A stretch of 13,748 nt of DNA from Candidatus Aenigmatarchaeota archaeon (GCA_028715225.1 JAQUSH010000008.1:1-13748), one strand, 5' to 3'. Positions 1 through 6,960 are shown, counted from the stretch's first letter. Notes: generated from the letters alone by a model not told the origin. Made by a program: numbers and translations.

Positions 1-717
1 CGGTGGGAAAAATACCGGCTGTATTTCGATAAGCAATTCCTTTTTAGCTTCACTAAGCAAAGCTTCAACAGATCTTGCAACGTCTAAAGCATTAAATCTT
101 TTGATTCTTAACAAATCCTTTTCAATGAAAGCATCTGGATTCCAGCCAAAGTTCTTCATATGCTGTATAAGATTTTCTTCTGGTTCTTCGAAAGACATGT
201 ATAATACTTTTTTACCCTTTTTGCATGCATTGTATGCAAGTTGTAAGCAGAATATCGTTTTACCTACACCAGGTCCTCCTTCAACAAGAACAGCATTTCC
301 CTTTGGTATTCCGTGTTCAAATAGATTGTCAAATCCAGGTATGAATGTCTGAACATGATCTATTTTGTGTTCAATCTTTCCATCTATTTTAACAGAAGCC
401 TTTTTATCTATCTTTTTGATTTTTATCTTCTTAAGAGCTTTTTTTGGAACCTTTTTTATTTTCTTAGGTTTTTCAATCTTAAGTTTTTTCACAGGAACTT
501 TCTTTATTTCTATTTTTTTTGGAATATTTTTAATCTTGATTTTTTTAGGCTTTATAATTTTAACAGGTTTTGCCTGTTTCTTTATCTTATTTATTTTAGT
601 CTTTTTAACATGTTTTTTAGAAACGATTTTTGTCTTTTTCTTAGGTATTTTTTTGACAACTTTTGCTTTTTTAGCAGGTCTTTTGAATATAGACATAAAT
701 GATTTTCTCTTAGCCAT
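1..717 (-). CDS. KaiC/RecA-superfamily ATPase with long lysine-rich N-terminal tail (C-terminus cut by window edge)
   Basis: The frame stays open from the ATG at 717 to the left edge, giving 239 residues of an incomplete protein. Residues about 1-118 are extremely Lys/Ile-rich and low in complexity, with many KKIKIKK-like runs, and probably bind nucleic acid or are disordered. The KaiC-like domain begins near residue 121 (FIPGFDNLFEHGIPKG), followed by the Walker A motif GGPGVGKT at residues 147-154 and then a YMSFEEPEENL segment typical of KaiC-like ATPases. Archaeal KaiC-family proteins are ATP-binding regulators or signalling ATPases; the substrate here is unknown. The start is supported by a TATA-like box centred 27 bases upstream. 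It diverges from topA. The Walker B region and everything after it lie outside the window. A RadA-type recombinase is less likely, because the sequence after Walker A resembles KaiC. Confidence 0.85.
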   Translation of the reverse strand, partial: MAKRKSFMSIFKRPAKKAKVVKKIPKKKTKIVSKKHVKKTKINKIKKQAKPVKIIKPKKIKIKNIPKKIEIKKVPVKKLKIEKPKKIKKVPKKALKKIKIKKIDKKASVKIDGKIEHKIDHVQTFIPGFDNLFEHGIPKGNAVLVEGGPGVGKTIFCLQLAYNACKKGKKVLYMSFEEPEENLIQHMKNFGWNPDAFIEKDLLRIKRFNALDVARSVEALLSEAKKELLIEIQPVFFPP

Positions 718-739
718 AGTATAATTTAATATGAACCGG

Positions 740-749
740 TATAAAAAGC
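740..749 (-). promoter_or_regulatory. TATA box of the KaiC-like gene
   Basis: Read on the minus strand this is GCTTTTTATA, centred about 27 bases upstream of the ATG at 717. That is the archaeal TATA-to-start-site distance, so the transcript is inferred to begin at or next to the start codon. Confidence 0.55.
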
Positions 750-772
750 TTACTTAGCATGAGAGAAATCTA

Positions 773-780
773 TTTATATT
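773..780 (+). promoter_or_regulatory. TATA box of topA
   Basis: TTTATATT is centred about 28 bases upstream of the ATG at 804. This favours 804 over the upstream in-frame ATG at 759 as the true start and suggests a leaderless message. Confidence 0.55.
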
Positions 781-803
781 TGCTTATAATTATACTCATA
801 AGC

Positions 804-3011
804 ATGACAACAATCATTATTGCAGAAAAACCAGACGCAGCGAAGAATATTGCGAATGCTTTAGCTGAAACTAAGGTAATCAGCAAGACGAGCAAGTATG
901 GCGTAGATTATTATGAGTTTAACAGAAAAGGAAAAAAATATATTGTGGTCGCTGCAGTCGGTCATTTATTCAATCTAAAACAAAAAGGCAAAGGATGGGA
1001 ATATCCGATATTTGATGTTGAATGGATTCCTAGCTACAAGGCAAGAAAACTTTCAATGTTCTCTGAAAAATACTTTAAAACTTTAGAAGATCTGAAAAAT
1101 TTAGGTAGCGAATTCATAATAGCTTGTGATTATGACAATGAAGGTTCCTTGATTGGTTACAATATTCTTAGATTCATATTTAACAAAGAAAATGCAAAAC
1201 GAATGAAGTTCTCTACACTTGCTAAACCAGATCTGATCAAATCATATGAAGAAATGTCTAACAAATTAGATACAGAAAATATAGAGGCAGGAATAGCCAG
1301 ACACTTTTTAGATTTCTATTACGGTGTAAATACTTCCCGTGCTTTGACATTGGCGATTAAGAAAGAAGCAAACAGATTTGCTATGCTTTCTGCAGGTAGA
1401 GTTCAGGGACCTACACTGACAATGCTAGCTGACAAGGAAGCTGAAATACAGAGATTCAAACCAAAGCCATACTGGCAGATCGAGTTAAAATTATTGATAA
1501 ATGGAAAAGAGGTTATTGCACTTTATGAAAAAGAAAAGGTATTTGACAAAAAAGAAGCTGATTCTGTTTACAAAGACAGTAAGGGAAAAGATCCTGTTGT
1601 TAAAGATGTTACTAAGAAAGAATATGTTCAGGCTCCGCCTGTTCCATTCAATATTACTTCACTGCAAACAGAAGCATATAGATTATTTGGTTATTCTCCT
1701 AAACAAACAGCAAATATAGCTCAGGATCTTTATACTAAAGCATATATTTCATATCCAAGAACATCTTCCGAAAAACTACCACCAAGCATAAACAATAAAG
1801 AAATACTGATGGCAATATCAAAGATAGACAAATACAAGAAAATATGCGAAAAGATAATTAAAGGAAAAGTTGTTCCTAATGAAGGAAAAGGTAATGATCC
1901 TGCTCATGAAGCAATACATCCAACAGTTGAGCCACCTAAGAGAACTCTAACAGGTCCTGGCGGAAAATTATATGATTTAATATGCAGAAGATATCTTTCA
2001 ATATTTGGCGAACCTGGAAAAAGAGAATCAATGAAAATAACTCTTTTGCTTGGCAAGAATGTATTCTCTGTGACAGGAAGAAGAACAATAGAAAAGGGTT
2101 GGATGGAATACTATGGTCCTTATGCTAAATATGATGAAGTTATATTCCCAGATCTGAAAGCTGGAGACAAATTAAAGATGAAGAAACTTGAAGTTCTTTC
2201 TAAAGAAACATCTCCTCCTCCTCGTTTCTCTCAGGCATCCATAATCAAAGAGATGGATAAACGCGGACTAGGCACCAGGGCGACCAGAGCAGGCATACTT
2301 GATACTCTTTATCAAAGAGATTATATTGTTGACAAAAGTATTCGTGTTACTGAACTGGGAATGAAGATTGCAGATACTTTGAAAAAATATGTTCCAGATC
2401 TAGTTGATGAGAAATTAACTAAGAAGTTTGATAAGGATATTGAAAATATCATAACAAAGAAAGCAAAGAAAGAACCTATCTTGAGCAAGGCAAGAACAGC
2501 AGTTACTAAGATTTCTGATGAGTTCAAGAAAAATGAATCTAAGATTGGTAAAGCATTAAGTGGCGCCATCGAGAATACTCAGAATGAGAAGGTGACTCTT
2601 GGCACATGTTCTGATTGTGGCGGAGAATTAAAAATATTGTTTAGTCCATTCTCAAAGAAAAAGTTCGTTGGATGCACAGGATATAACAAGTGCAAGATAT
2701 GTGGTTTCTCAAAGAAAGCTTGCAAATGCAAGTGTACGATATGCGGAGGAATAAAAGGAAAATGCAAGTGTGCTTGGAAAGAAAAAATATGGAATCCATC
2801 TTGTCAGCGTGGCTATCCATTGCCAGGATTTGCAACATTCCAAAAACTTGGAAAGATATGCGAAAAATGCAAGACACCTATGATACGAGTAATAAGAAAA
2901 GGAAAGCGTCCATTCAACATGTGTTTGGCAATTGACTGCGAAACAAAGAAAGACTGGGGCAAGCCAGGAGAAAAGAAAGTTGTTAAAAAGAAAGCAGTTA
3001 AGAAAAAATAG
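804..3011 (+). CDS. topA: DNA topoisomerase, type IA, archaeal, with C-terminal zinc ribbons
   Basis: A 735-residue type IA topoisomerase, which relaxes negatively supercoiled DNA by passing strands through a transient 5'-phosphotyrosyl break. It begins with a Toprim domain (MTTIIIAEKPDAAKNIA). The acidic metal-binding motif is DYDNEG at residues 109-114. The catalytic tyrosine is Tyr317 in AYISYPRTSS. A HEAIHPT motif and the KEMDKRGLGTRATRAGIL segment are also typical. From about residue 600 there are many CxxC or CxC pairs (CSDCGG, CKICG, CKCKCTICGG, CEKC) that form zinc ribbons, and the protein ends in a lysine-rich tail (KKVVKKKAVKKK). An upstream in-frame ATG at 759 would add 15 hydrophobic residues ahead of the conserved MTTIIIAEKP. 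I rejected it because the Toprim domain normally starts the protein and because a TATA box sits 28 bases before 804. The stop is one base from the stop of the convergent gene. Confidence 0.96.
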   Translation: MTTIIIAEKPDAAKNIANALAETKVISKTSKYGVDYYEFNRKGKKYIVVAAVGHLFNLKQKGKGWEYPIFDVEWIPSYKARKLSMFSEKYFKTLEDLKNLGSEFIIACDYDNEGSLIGYNILRFIFNKENAKRMKFSTLAKPDLIKSYEEMSNKLDTENIEAGIARHFLDFYYGVNTSRALTLAIKKEANRFAMLSAGRVQGPTLTMLADKEAEIQRFKPKPYWQIELKLLINGKEVIALYEKEKVFDKKEADSVYKDSKGKDPVVKDVTKKEYVQAPPVPFNITSLQTEAYRLFGYSPKQTANIAQDLYTKAYISYPRTSSEKLPPSINNKEILMAISKIDKYKKICEKIIKGKVVPNEGKGNDPAHEAIHPTVEPPKRTLTGPGGKLYDLICRRYLSIFGEPGKRESMKITLLLGKNVFSVTGRRTIEKGWMEYYGPYAKYDEVIFPDLKAGDKLKMKKLEVLSKETSPPPRFSQASIIKEMDKRGLGTRATRAGILDTLYQRDYIVDKSIRVTELGMKIADTLKKYVPDLVDEKLTKKFDKDIENIITKKAKKEPILSKARTAVTKISDEFKKNESKIGKALSGAIENTQNEKVTLGTCSDCGGELKILFSPFSKKKFVGCTGYNKCKICGFSKKACKCKCTICGGIKGKCKCAWKEKIWNPSCQRGYPLPGFATFQKLGKICEKCKTPMIRVIRKGKRPFNMCLAIDCETKKDWGKPGEKKVVKKKAVKKK

Positions 3012-3012
3012 A

Positions 3013-3291
3013 TTAATGTTTCAGGCTAAGAAGAAATGAATAAGTTCCTTTTATGATTGTAAGAACTGCGAAAGTTGTTACAACAAGTATTCTTATTTCG
3101 CTTATGACTAGGATTCCTGTTATGATATCTATCCATCCCATAATACTCCTGAATCCTTTTTTTCCAGAAATAGAAAATATTCCTTTAACCAAAACAAATA
3201 AGCCTAAAACAGATACAAGTGTTCCTTTCATTCCTGCAAGTAAAAGAAATCCAACAACTAAATCTAACAGGCTCAATATCAATAACATCAT
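3013..3291 (-). CDS. Small four-helix membrane protein, function unknown
   Basis: A 92-residue, strongly hydrophobic protein beginning MMLLILSLLDLVVGFLLLAG. It has about four membrane segments in two similar halves, each with a helix pair around a short Gly/Lys turn (GLFVLVKGIFSI and FAVLTIIKGTYSF). The internal similarity and the LxxGxF/IxxGxL pattern recall small DUF308/HdeD-like membrane proteins, but I cannot assign it. The frame can be extended upstream to a TTG at 3333. I chose the ATG at 3291 (3288 is also possible) because a TATA box lies 26 bases upstream of it and would fall inside the longer version. It is convergent with topA and divergent from the zinc-ribbon microprotein. Confidence 0.7.
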   Translation of the reverse strand: MMLLILSLLDLVVGFLLLAGMKGTLVSVLGLFVLVKGIFSISGKKGFRSIMGWIDIITGILVISEIRILVVTTFAVLTIIKGTYSFLLSLKH

Positions 3292-3313
3292 ATATTTAGT
3301 AGGATAAACAACT

Positions 3314-3321
3314 TTATATAA
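3314..3321. promoter_or_regulatory. Palindromic TATA box shared by two divergent genes
   Basis: TTATATAA is a perfect 8-base palindrome. Its centre (3317.5) is 26.5 bases from the minus-strand ATG at 3291 and 24.5 bases from the plus-strand ATG at 3342. One TBP site could therefore serve leaderless transcription in both directions. Confidence 0.5.
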
Positions 3322-3341
3322 GATATTTTTCAATTATTTTT

Positions 3342-3503
3342 ATGGATAATTCTTATCTTCGTCAAGAAAATGTTAAAGAAGAAGATGACAATCGAGAATA
3401 TTTTAAGAAAGGAGATTGTGGACACAACGTTTTTCTTATTGCCGGCGAATATCACTGCTTTGCATGCGAAAAGGATAGAACAGAAAAATTAGCACATGCC
3501 TAA
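3342..3503 (+). CDS. 53-residue zinc-ribbon-like microprotein
   Basis: The short open frame beginning MDNSYLRQENVKEEDDNRE runs for 53 residues to a TAA. It is acidic at the start and then carries a compact Cys/His set: DCGHN (Cys26, His28) and CFAC (Cys39, Cys42), arranged as half of a zinc ribbon around a hydrophobic FLIAGEYH hairpin. A TATA box lies about 25 bases upstream of the ATG, consistent with a leaderless gene. Its last 15 bases overlap the 3' end of the convergent SWIM-like gene, which also carries a Cys cluster. Function unknown; a nucleic-acid-binding or protein-binding zinc knuckle is an inference. Support is the metal-ligand spacing plus the promoter, with no homology known to me. 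Confidence 0.6.
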   Translation: MDNSYLRQENVKEEDDNREYFKKGDCGHNVFLIAGEYHCFACEKDRTEKLAHA

Positions 3504-3746
3504 TTTCTTCATAACAGCTAAAACATTGTAGCATCTTTTTCCTTTGCTTTTTTTCTTCAAACCGTAGTATGAGCACCAAGAACAGTCGCAGGATATTTCT
3601 TTTGTTTTTTTGTCAAAAGAAACCTGATGTTCGTGCACGTCTTTGGCATTAACATAAGTTACTTTGAGATATATTTTTTTAGGGGTTTCATCTGTTTTAA
3701 CTACTTCACATTTTTCTGCTTTTCTTTCTTGAGCTGTAGAGAACAT
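3489..3746 (-). CDS. SWIM-like zinc-finger protein, small
   Basis: An 85-residue basic protein. Its C-terminal half reads CDCSWC (Cys53, Cys55, Cys58), then a basic loop, then RCYNVLAVMKKLG with Cys72. This matches the SWIM zinc-finger layout, CxC, a spacer, then CxH followed by a hydrophobic helix (CxHILAV in typical members), except that Asn74 stands where His is expected. The N-terminal half looks like a short beta-rich segment (KIYLKVTYVNAKD, HQVSFDKKTKEIS), the usual strand pair before a SWIM finger. SWIM domains bind DNA or proteins; the partner here is unknown. The ATG at 3746 has a TATA box 26 bases upstream. The 3' end overlaps the convergent microprotein gene by 15 bases. Confidence 0.72.
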   Translation of the reverse strand: MFSTAQERKAEKCEVVKTDETPKKIYLKVTYVNAKDVHEHQVSFDKKTKEISCDCSWCSYYGLKKKSKGKRCYNVLAVMKKLGMC

Positions 3747-3768
3747 GGTAGATATTATGATGAGGTTC

Positions 3769-3776
3769 TATAAAAC
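3769..3776 (-). promoter_or_regulatory. TATA box of the SWIM-like gene
   Basis: The minus strand reads GTTTTATA, centred 26 bases upstream of the ATG at 3746, so a leaderless transcript is inferred. It sits only 6 bases from the plus-strand TATA box of the cdc48 operon. Confidence 0.5.
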
Positions 3777-3782
3777 GATATC

Positions 3783-3790
3783 TTTATATA
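3783..3790 (+). promoter_or_regulatory. TATA box of the 3830-cdc48 operon
   Basis: TTTATATA, with the predicted transcription start about 25-28 bases downstream, near 3812-3815. This leaves a short leader of roughly 15-18 bases before the ATG at 3830, enough for the Shine-Dalgarno-like GAGGT seen there. Confidence 0.5.
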
Positions 3791-3814
3791 CTACCTGTAT
3801 AGTAAATTATACTA
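3787..3814 (+). repeat. TATACTA direct repeat flanking an inverted half, possible operator
   Basis: TATACTA occurs at 3787-3793 and again at 3808-3814, exactly 21 bases (two helical turns) apart. Between them, TAGTA at 3800-3804 is the inverted form of TACTA. The array starts in the TATA box and spans the predicted transcription start of the cdc48 operon, where a repressor would be expected to bind. In such AT-rich DNA it could be chance. Confidence 0.3.
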
Positions 3815-3816
3815 TT

Positions 3817-3821
3817 GAGGT
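3817..3821 (+). promoter_or_regulatory. Shine-Dalgarno-like site of the 3830 gene
   Basis: GAGGT lies 8 bases before the ATG at 3830 and complements the CACCUCC end of archaeal 16S rRNA. It is one of few clear ribosome-binding sites in a window where most first genes appear leaderless. Confidence 0.5.
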
Positions 3822-3829
3822 TGTAAAAA

Positions 3830-4234
3830 ATGAAAGTTGAAATCAAGAAGAAAGGAAACACAACTGCGATACTGATTAGTTTTGATACTCAAAATGAAAA
3901 ATTTGAATCTCCTTCCGAGAAAAGCAAATTCTTTGAAAAACTATATGGAAGAAACCAGACTATAAAAAAAGAGAAGAAAAAATATTTTTACAGAAGAACC
4001 GGTCTTATGGACGAGGTTCCGCATATCAAAGTTGATAATTCTGTTTTTATCATAGCAATGGAGCAGATGAAGATGATGGAACAGTTTATGAATGAATGGG
4101 AAGAAAAGGTAATGTTCAAAACTTTTCCTGTCTTGCTAGACGAGGAAGAGGCAGAACAATTGCAAGAAATTCCAATTCAAACAGAAGAAAGCTTCAAACC
4201 AATTGAAGTTCCTAAAAAGAAAAAAGGTGATTAA
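3830..4234 (+). CDS. Protein of unknown function, translationally coupled to cdc48
   Basis: A 134-residue protein that I cannot assign to a named family. Three parts are visible: a basic N-terminal strand region (MKVEIKKKGNTTAILISFD), a central block LYGRNQ...YFYRRTGLMDEVPHIKVDNSVFII that looks conserved and folded, and a Met/Glu-rich amphipathic helix (AMEQMKMMEQFMNEWEEKV) leading to an acidic stretch and a lysine-rich end (PKKKKGD). There is no signal peptide or membrane segment, so it is probably cytoplasmic. Its TAA directly abuts the ATG of cdc48 (TAAATG), and the GGTGA inside its last codons serves as the cdc48 ribosome-binding site, so the two should be made together. An adaptor or cofactor of Cdc48 is a reasonable guess from position alone. 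Confidence 0.8.
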   Translation: MKVEIKKKGNTTAILISFDTQNEKFESPSEKSKFFEKLYGRNQTIKKEKKKYFYRRTGLMDEVPHIKVDNSVFIIAMEQMKMMEQFMNEWEEKVMFKTFPVLLDEEEAEQLQEIPIQTEESFKPIEVPKKKKGD

Positions 4235-6541
4235 ATGACAGAGATAAAGCTTAAAGTCGGCGAATTGACACAAAGAGACGAATATGGCAAAGGAATAGCT
4301 AGAATAGATTCCAAAGACATGACAAAGCTAGGAATCAAAGAAGGAGATATCATTGACATAAATGGCAAAACAGGCGTAGTTGCTATAAGAGCATATCCTG
4401 TTGATATCGGAAAAGGAATCATTAGAATTGACGGTTTAGTCAGAAAAAATGCGCAATCACCTATAGGAGAAATGGTCACAATTAAAAAAGCTGAGATTAA
4501 AGATGCTAAAAAAATAATATTAGCTCCAGCTGAAAAAAATATTTCTATGCACATTGCTCCAAATCTTATCAAACAAAACATCTACATGCGACCTATGAGA
4601 AAAGGAGATGTTATTATTCCAAACATGGTATTCAAGAGAGAGCACGACGAAGAAGATGAAGCTCCGGTTGATCCATTTGCAGACATGCCACCTATAATCA
4701 AATCTATGCTTGGTGCAATGGGAAGTCCAATGAACAGGGGAGAAGTTTTCTTCAGCGGTCAGACAAAATTGGCTGTCGTTAAAACAGTTCCTGATGGAAT
4801 CGTGCAAATTACAGATGATACTGAAATTGAAATGAATTCAGAAGCTGTTGAAATATCAGAGATGAAAATGCCTTCTGTTACTTACGAAGACATTGGTGGT
4901 TTGAAGGAAGTAGTACCTAAGATTAGAGAAATGATTGAAGTTCCTTTAAGACATCCTGAAGTATTTGAACGATTGGGTGTCGAGCCACCAAAAGGTGTAT
5001 TACTATATGGACCTCCTGGTTCTGGTAAAACATTGTTAGCTAAAGCTGTAGCGAATGAATCAGGCGCACACTTCATATCAGTAGCTGGACCTGAGATAAT
5101 GAGCAAATGGTATGGTGGATCTGAAGAAAATCTTAGAAAAATATTTGAAGAAGCTGACAAAAACGCACCAACGATAATCTTTATTGATGAAATAGATGCT
5201 ATTGCACCAAAGAGAGAAGATGTTTCCGGAGAAGTGGAGCGCAGAGTTGTTTCACAGTTGTTAACACTTATGGACGGTCTGAAGAACAGAGGAAAGATAA
5301 TTGTTATTGCTGCTACGAACAGACCAAATGCAATCGATCAAGCATTGAGAAGAGGCGGGCGTTTTGACAGAGAAATAGAAATCGGAGTTCCTGACAAGCA
5401 AGCTAGAAAAGAAATATTGCAGATACATACTCGAAACATGCCAATGGAAAAAGAAATCAGCATTGAAGAACTTTCAGATAAAACATATGGTTATGTCGGT
5501 GCTGATTTAGCTGCTTTGGCAAAAGAATCAGCTATGTCTGCTTTGCGAAGAGTATTGCCAGAAATATCCGAATTAAAGGAAAATGAACCTATACCTAAAG
5601 AAGTTGTAAAAAAGTTGCGAGTAACTAAGGAAGACTTTGATTACGCATTGCACATGGTACAACCGTCGGCTATGAGAGAAGTAATGATAGAAGTTCCTAA
5701 GGTCAAATGGGCAGATGTTGGTGGACTGGAAGAAGTTAAAGAATCTTTGAAAGAAGCTGTTGAATGGCCTATCAAACATCCTGATAGTTTTGAAAGATTA
5801 GGAATCAAAGCACCTAGAGGAATACTGATGTACGGACCTCCTGGATGTGGTAAGACAATGATTGCTAAAGCAGTGGCAAATGAGGCTAACGCTAATTTTA
5901 TTTCAATCAAAGGACCTGAAGTGTTCTCGAAATGGGTTGGTGAATCTGAAAAACAAATCAGAGATGTATTCAGGAGAGCAAGACAGGTAGCACCATCTAT
6001 AATTTTCATAGATGAGATAGATTCAGTTACACCAAAGAGAGGTTCAAGCGACGGTTCGCATGTAACTGAACAGGTTGTTTCACAATTGCTTACAGAAATG
6101 TCTGGTTTAGAAGATCTGAAAGGTGTTGTAGTTTTAGCTGCAACAAACAGACCAGATATAGTTGATCCAGCTTTGTTAAGACCTGGACGGTTTGATAAAA
6201 TGATTTATGTGCCAGCACCTGATGAAAAAACAAGATTAGAGATATTGAAGGTGCATACTAAGAACATGCCATTGAAAGGTGTAGACATAAAGAAGATTGC
6301 TACAAAAACAGAAGGATACAGTGGAGCTGATCTTGAAGCATTAGTTAGAGAAGCTGCACTGATTTCACTTAGAGAAGACATCAAATCTAAGGAAGTAACA
6401 AATAAACATTTAGAAAGTGCTTTCAAAAAAATCAAGCCATCAATAACAGACGATATGTTTAAGAAATATCAGAAAGTTGTTGAAGAGCTGAAGAAGACTA
6501 AGCTTGAAGAAGAGAGCAAGGCTAGCCGATATATCGGTTAG
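4235..6541 (+). CDS. cdc48: AAA+ ATPase Cdc48/VAT (p97 family)
   Basis: A 768-residue hexameric unfoldase of the Cdc48/p97/VAT family, which pulls proteins through its pore by ATP hydrolysis and can feed the archaeal proteasome. The N-domain spans about residues 1-200. D1 has Walker A GPPGSGKT (259-266), Walker B IIFIDEID (Asp318-Glu319), pore loop SKWYGGSE and an RRGGRFDRE arginine-finger region. D2 has Walker A GPPGCGKT (534-541), Walker B IIFIDEID (Asp593-Glu594), pore loop SKWVGESE and RPGRFDK. Both ATP sites look complete. Compared with typical archaeal members (about 745 residues), there is an extra segment at about 136-168, an acidic stretch then [19 protein letters not shown], inside the N-domain. 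The end (SRYIG) is not a strict HbYX proteasome-docking motif. GGTGA at 4226-4230 supplies a ribosome-binding site 4 bases before the ATG. Confidence 0.97.
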   Translation: MTEIKLKVGELTQRDEYGKGIARIDSKDMTKLGIKEGDIIDINGKTGVVAIRAYPVDIGKGIIRIDGLVRKNAQSPIGEMVTIKKAEIKDAKKIILAPAEKNISMHIAPNLIKQNIYMRPMRKGDVIIPNMVFKREHDEEDEAPVDPFADMPPIIKSMLGAMGSPMNRGEVFFSGQTKLAVVKTVPDGIVQITDDTEIEMNSEAVEISEMKMPSVTYEDIGGLKEVVPKIREMIEVPLRHPEVFERLGVEPPKGVLLYGPPGSGKTLLAKAVANESGAHFISVAGPEIMSKWYGGSEENLRKIFEEADKNAPTIIFIDEIDAIAPKREDVSGEVERRVVSQLLTLMDGLKNRGKIIVIAATNRPNAIDQALRRGGRFDREIEIGVPDKQARKEILQIHTRNMPMEKEISIEELSDKTYGYVGADLAALAKESAMSALRRVLPEISELKENEPIPKEVVKKLRVTKEDFDYALHMVQPSAMREVMIEVPKVKWADVGGLEEVKESLKEAVEWPIKHPDSFERLGIKAPRGILMYGPPGCGKTMIAKAVANEANANFISIKGPEVFSKWVGESEKQIRDVFRRARQVAPSIIFIDEIDSVTPKRGSSDGSHVTEQVVSQLLTEMSGLEDLKGVVVLAATNRPDIVDPALLRPGRFDKMIYVPAPDEKTRLEILKVHTKNMPLKGVDIKKIATKTEGYSGADLEALVREAALISLREDIKSKEVTNKHLESAFKKIKPSITDDMFKKYQKVVEELKKTKLEEESKASRYIG

Positions 6542-6669
6542 CTACCTTTGTATTTTTTTAATAATTTATCTATACTTGCTTGCAATTTATAGATTCCTTC
6601 TTCTATTCTTCCCATTCTACAGTTTGGGCAATTGCAACCATCTTCATAAGTTATATTATTTTTTGCCAT
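6538..6669 (-). CDS. 43-residue Cys-rich microprotein (CxCPxC)
   Basis: An open frame of 43 residues beginning [11 protein letters not shown]. It has a tight metal-binding-type cluster, CNCPNCRMG (Cys12, Cys14, Cys17), followed by a helix ([21 protein letters not shown]) with coiled-coil-like heptad spacing. A TATA-like box (TATTTAAG on the minus strand) is centred about 26 bases upstream of the ATG, the same geometry as the neighbouring genes, which supports a real leaderless gene. Its stop overlaps the cdc48 stop by 4 bases. It lies just downstream of the histone gene in the same direction but has its own promoter. Function unknown. Three cysteines would need a partner chain or another residue to complete a zinc site, so dimerisation is possible. 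Confidence 0.6.
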   Translation of the reverse strand: MAKNNITYEDGCNCPNCRMGRIEEGIYKLQASIDKLLKKYKGS

Positions 6670-6690
6670 AAAAGTATTTATACAGAAAAA

Positions 6691-6698
6691 CTTAAATA
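6691..6698 (-). promoter_or_regulatory. TATA-like box of the Cys-rich microprotein
   Basis: The minus strand reads TATTTAAG, centred about 26 bases upstream of the ATG at 6669. A second AT element, TATAAATA (minus strand, about 6675-6682), is too close to the start to be the TATA box if transcription begins at the ATG. Confidence 0.4.
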
Positions 6699-6707
6699 CT
6701 GAATGTA

Positions 6708-6926
6708 TCAGACTGATTTTCTAGCTAAATCAATGTCTTCTTTTTTAATTGTTTTTCTTCCAGCGTGGTTTGAGAATTTGACTGCGTCTTTAGCAATTAC
6801 ATTAGCTATATCCATCAAAACTTCTGAGAAAGCATCTGCTGCCTTGTCACTTACACGTTCTGCTCCGTTCATCTTAAGAATCTCAGCCATAGGAGCTGCT
6901 GCTATTACAGATCTTTTTCTTGGCAT
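6708..6926 (-). CDS. Archaeal histone (HMf family)
   Basis: A 72-residue histone-fold protein that wraps DNA as dimers or longer polymers. The fold is clear: a first helix (PMAEILKMNGA), ERVSDKAADAFSEVLMDIAN in the long central helix, and the highly conserved NHAGRKTIKKEDIDLA loop and last helix. It is slightly longer than HMfB-type histones because of a basic start (MPRKRSVIAAAP) that could contact DNA. It ends directly after the last helix with no C-terminal tail. The ATG at 6926 has a strong TATA box about 27 bases upstream. It is divergent from the permease, with only 34 bases between the two start codons, so the two promoters interlock. Confidence 0.95.
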   Translation of the reverse strand: MPRKRSVIAAAPMAEILKMNGAERVSDKAADAFSEVLMDIANVIAKDAVKFSNHAGRKTIKKEDIDLARKSV

Positions 6927-6938
6927 AAATATTTATTA
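6927..6938 (+). promoter_or_regulatory. TATA box of the permease gene
   Basis: AAATATTTATTA has its core about 28 bases upstream of the permease ATG at 6961. It directly touches the histone start codon on the other strand. Confidence 0.5.
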
Positions 6939-6949
6939 ACCCATTCCGC

Positions 6950-6957
6950 TATTTATA
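6950..6957 (-). promoter_or_regulatory. TATA box of the histone gene
   Basis: The minus strand reads TATAAATA, centred about 27 bases upstream of the histone ATG at 6926. It ends 3 bases before the permease ATG on the opposite strand, so each gene's start site lies next to the other gene's TBP site. Confidence 0.6.
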
Positions 6958-6960
6958 TCT

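Noticed and set aside
355..724. Two plus-strand Phe/Leu-rich open frames that look like membrane proteins.
   Set aside because: They are the complement of the lysine-rich tail (AAA codons read as TTT) of the minus-strand KaiC-like gene.
759..803. Upstream in-frame ATG of topA adding 15 hydrophobic residues.
   Set aside because: The conserved Toprim start MTTIIIAEKP begins at 804, and the TATA box at 773-780 would lie inside the longer gene. A topoisomerase needs no signal-like start.
3292..3333. TTG-started extension of the small four-helix membrane protein.
   Set aside because: It includes the TATA box and adds a non-hydrophobic stretch; the ATG at 3291 fits the promoter spacing.
5641..6009. 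Long minus-strand open frame of 122 codons inside cdc48, and similar ones at 4231-4581 and 4882-5160.
   Set aside because: They are antisense shadows of conserved AAA+ coding sequence, with no promoter or ribosome site of their own.
6703..6939. Plus-strand open frame of 78 codons.
   Set aside because: It is antisense to the histone, whose fold is unmistakable on the minus strand.
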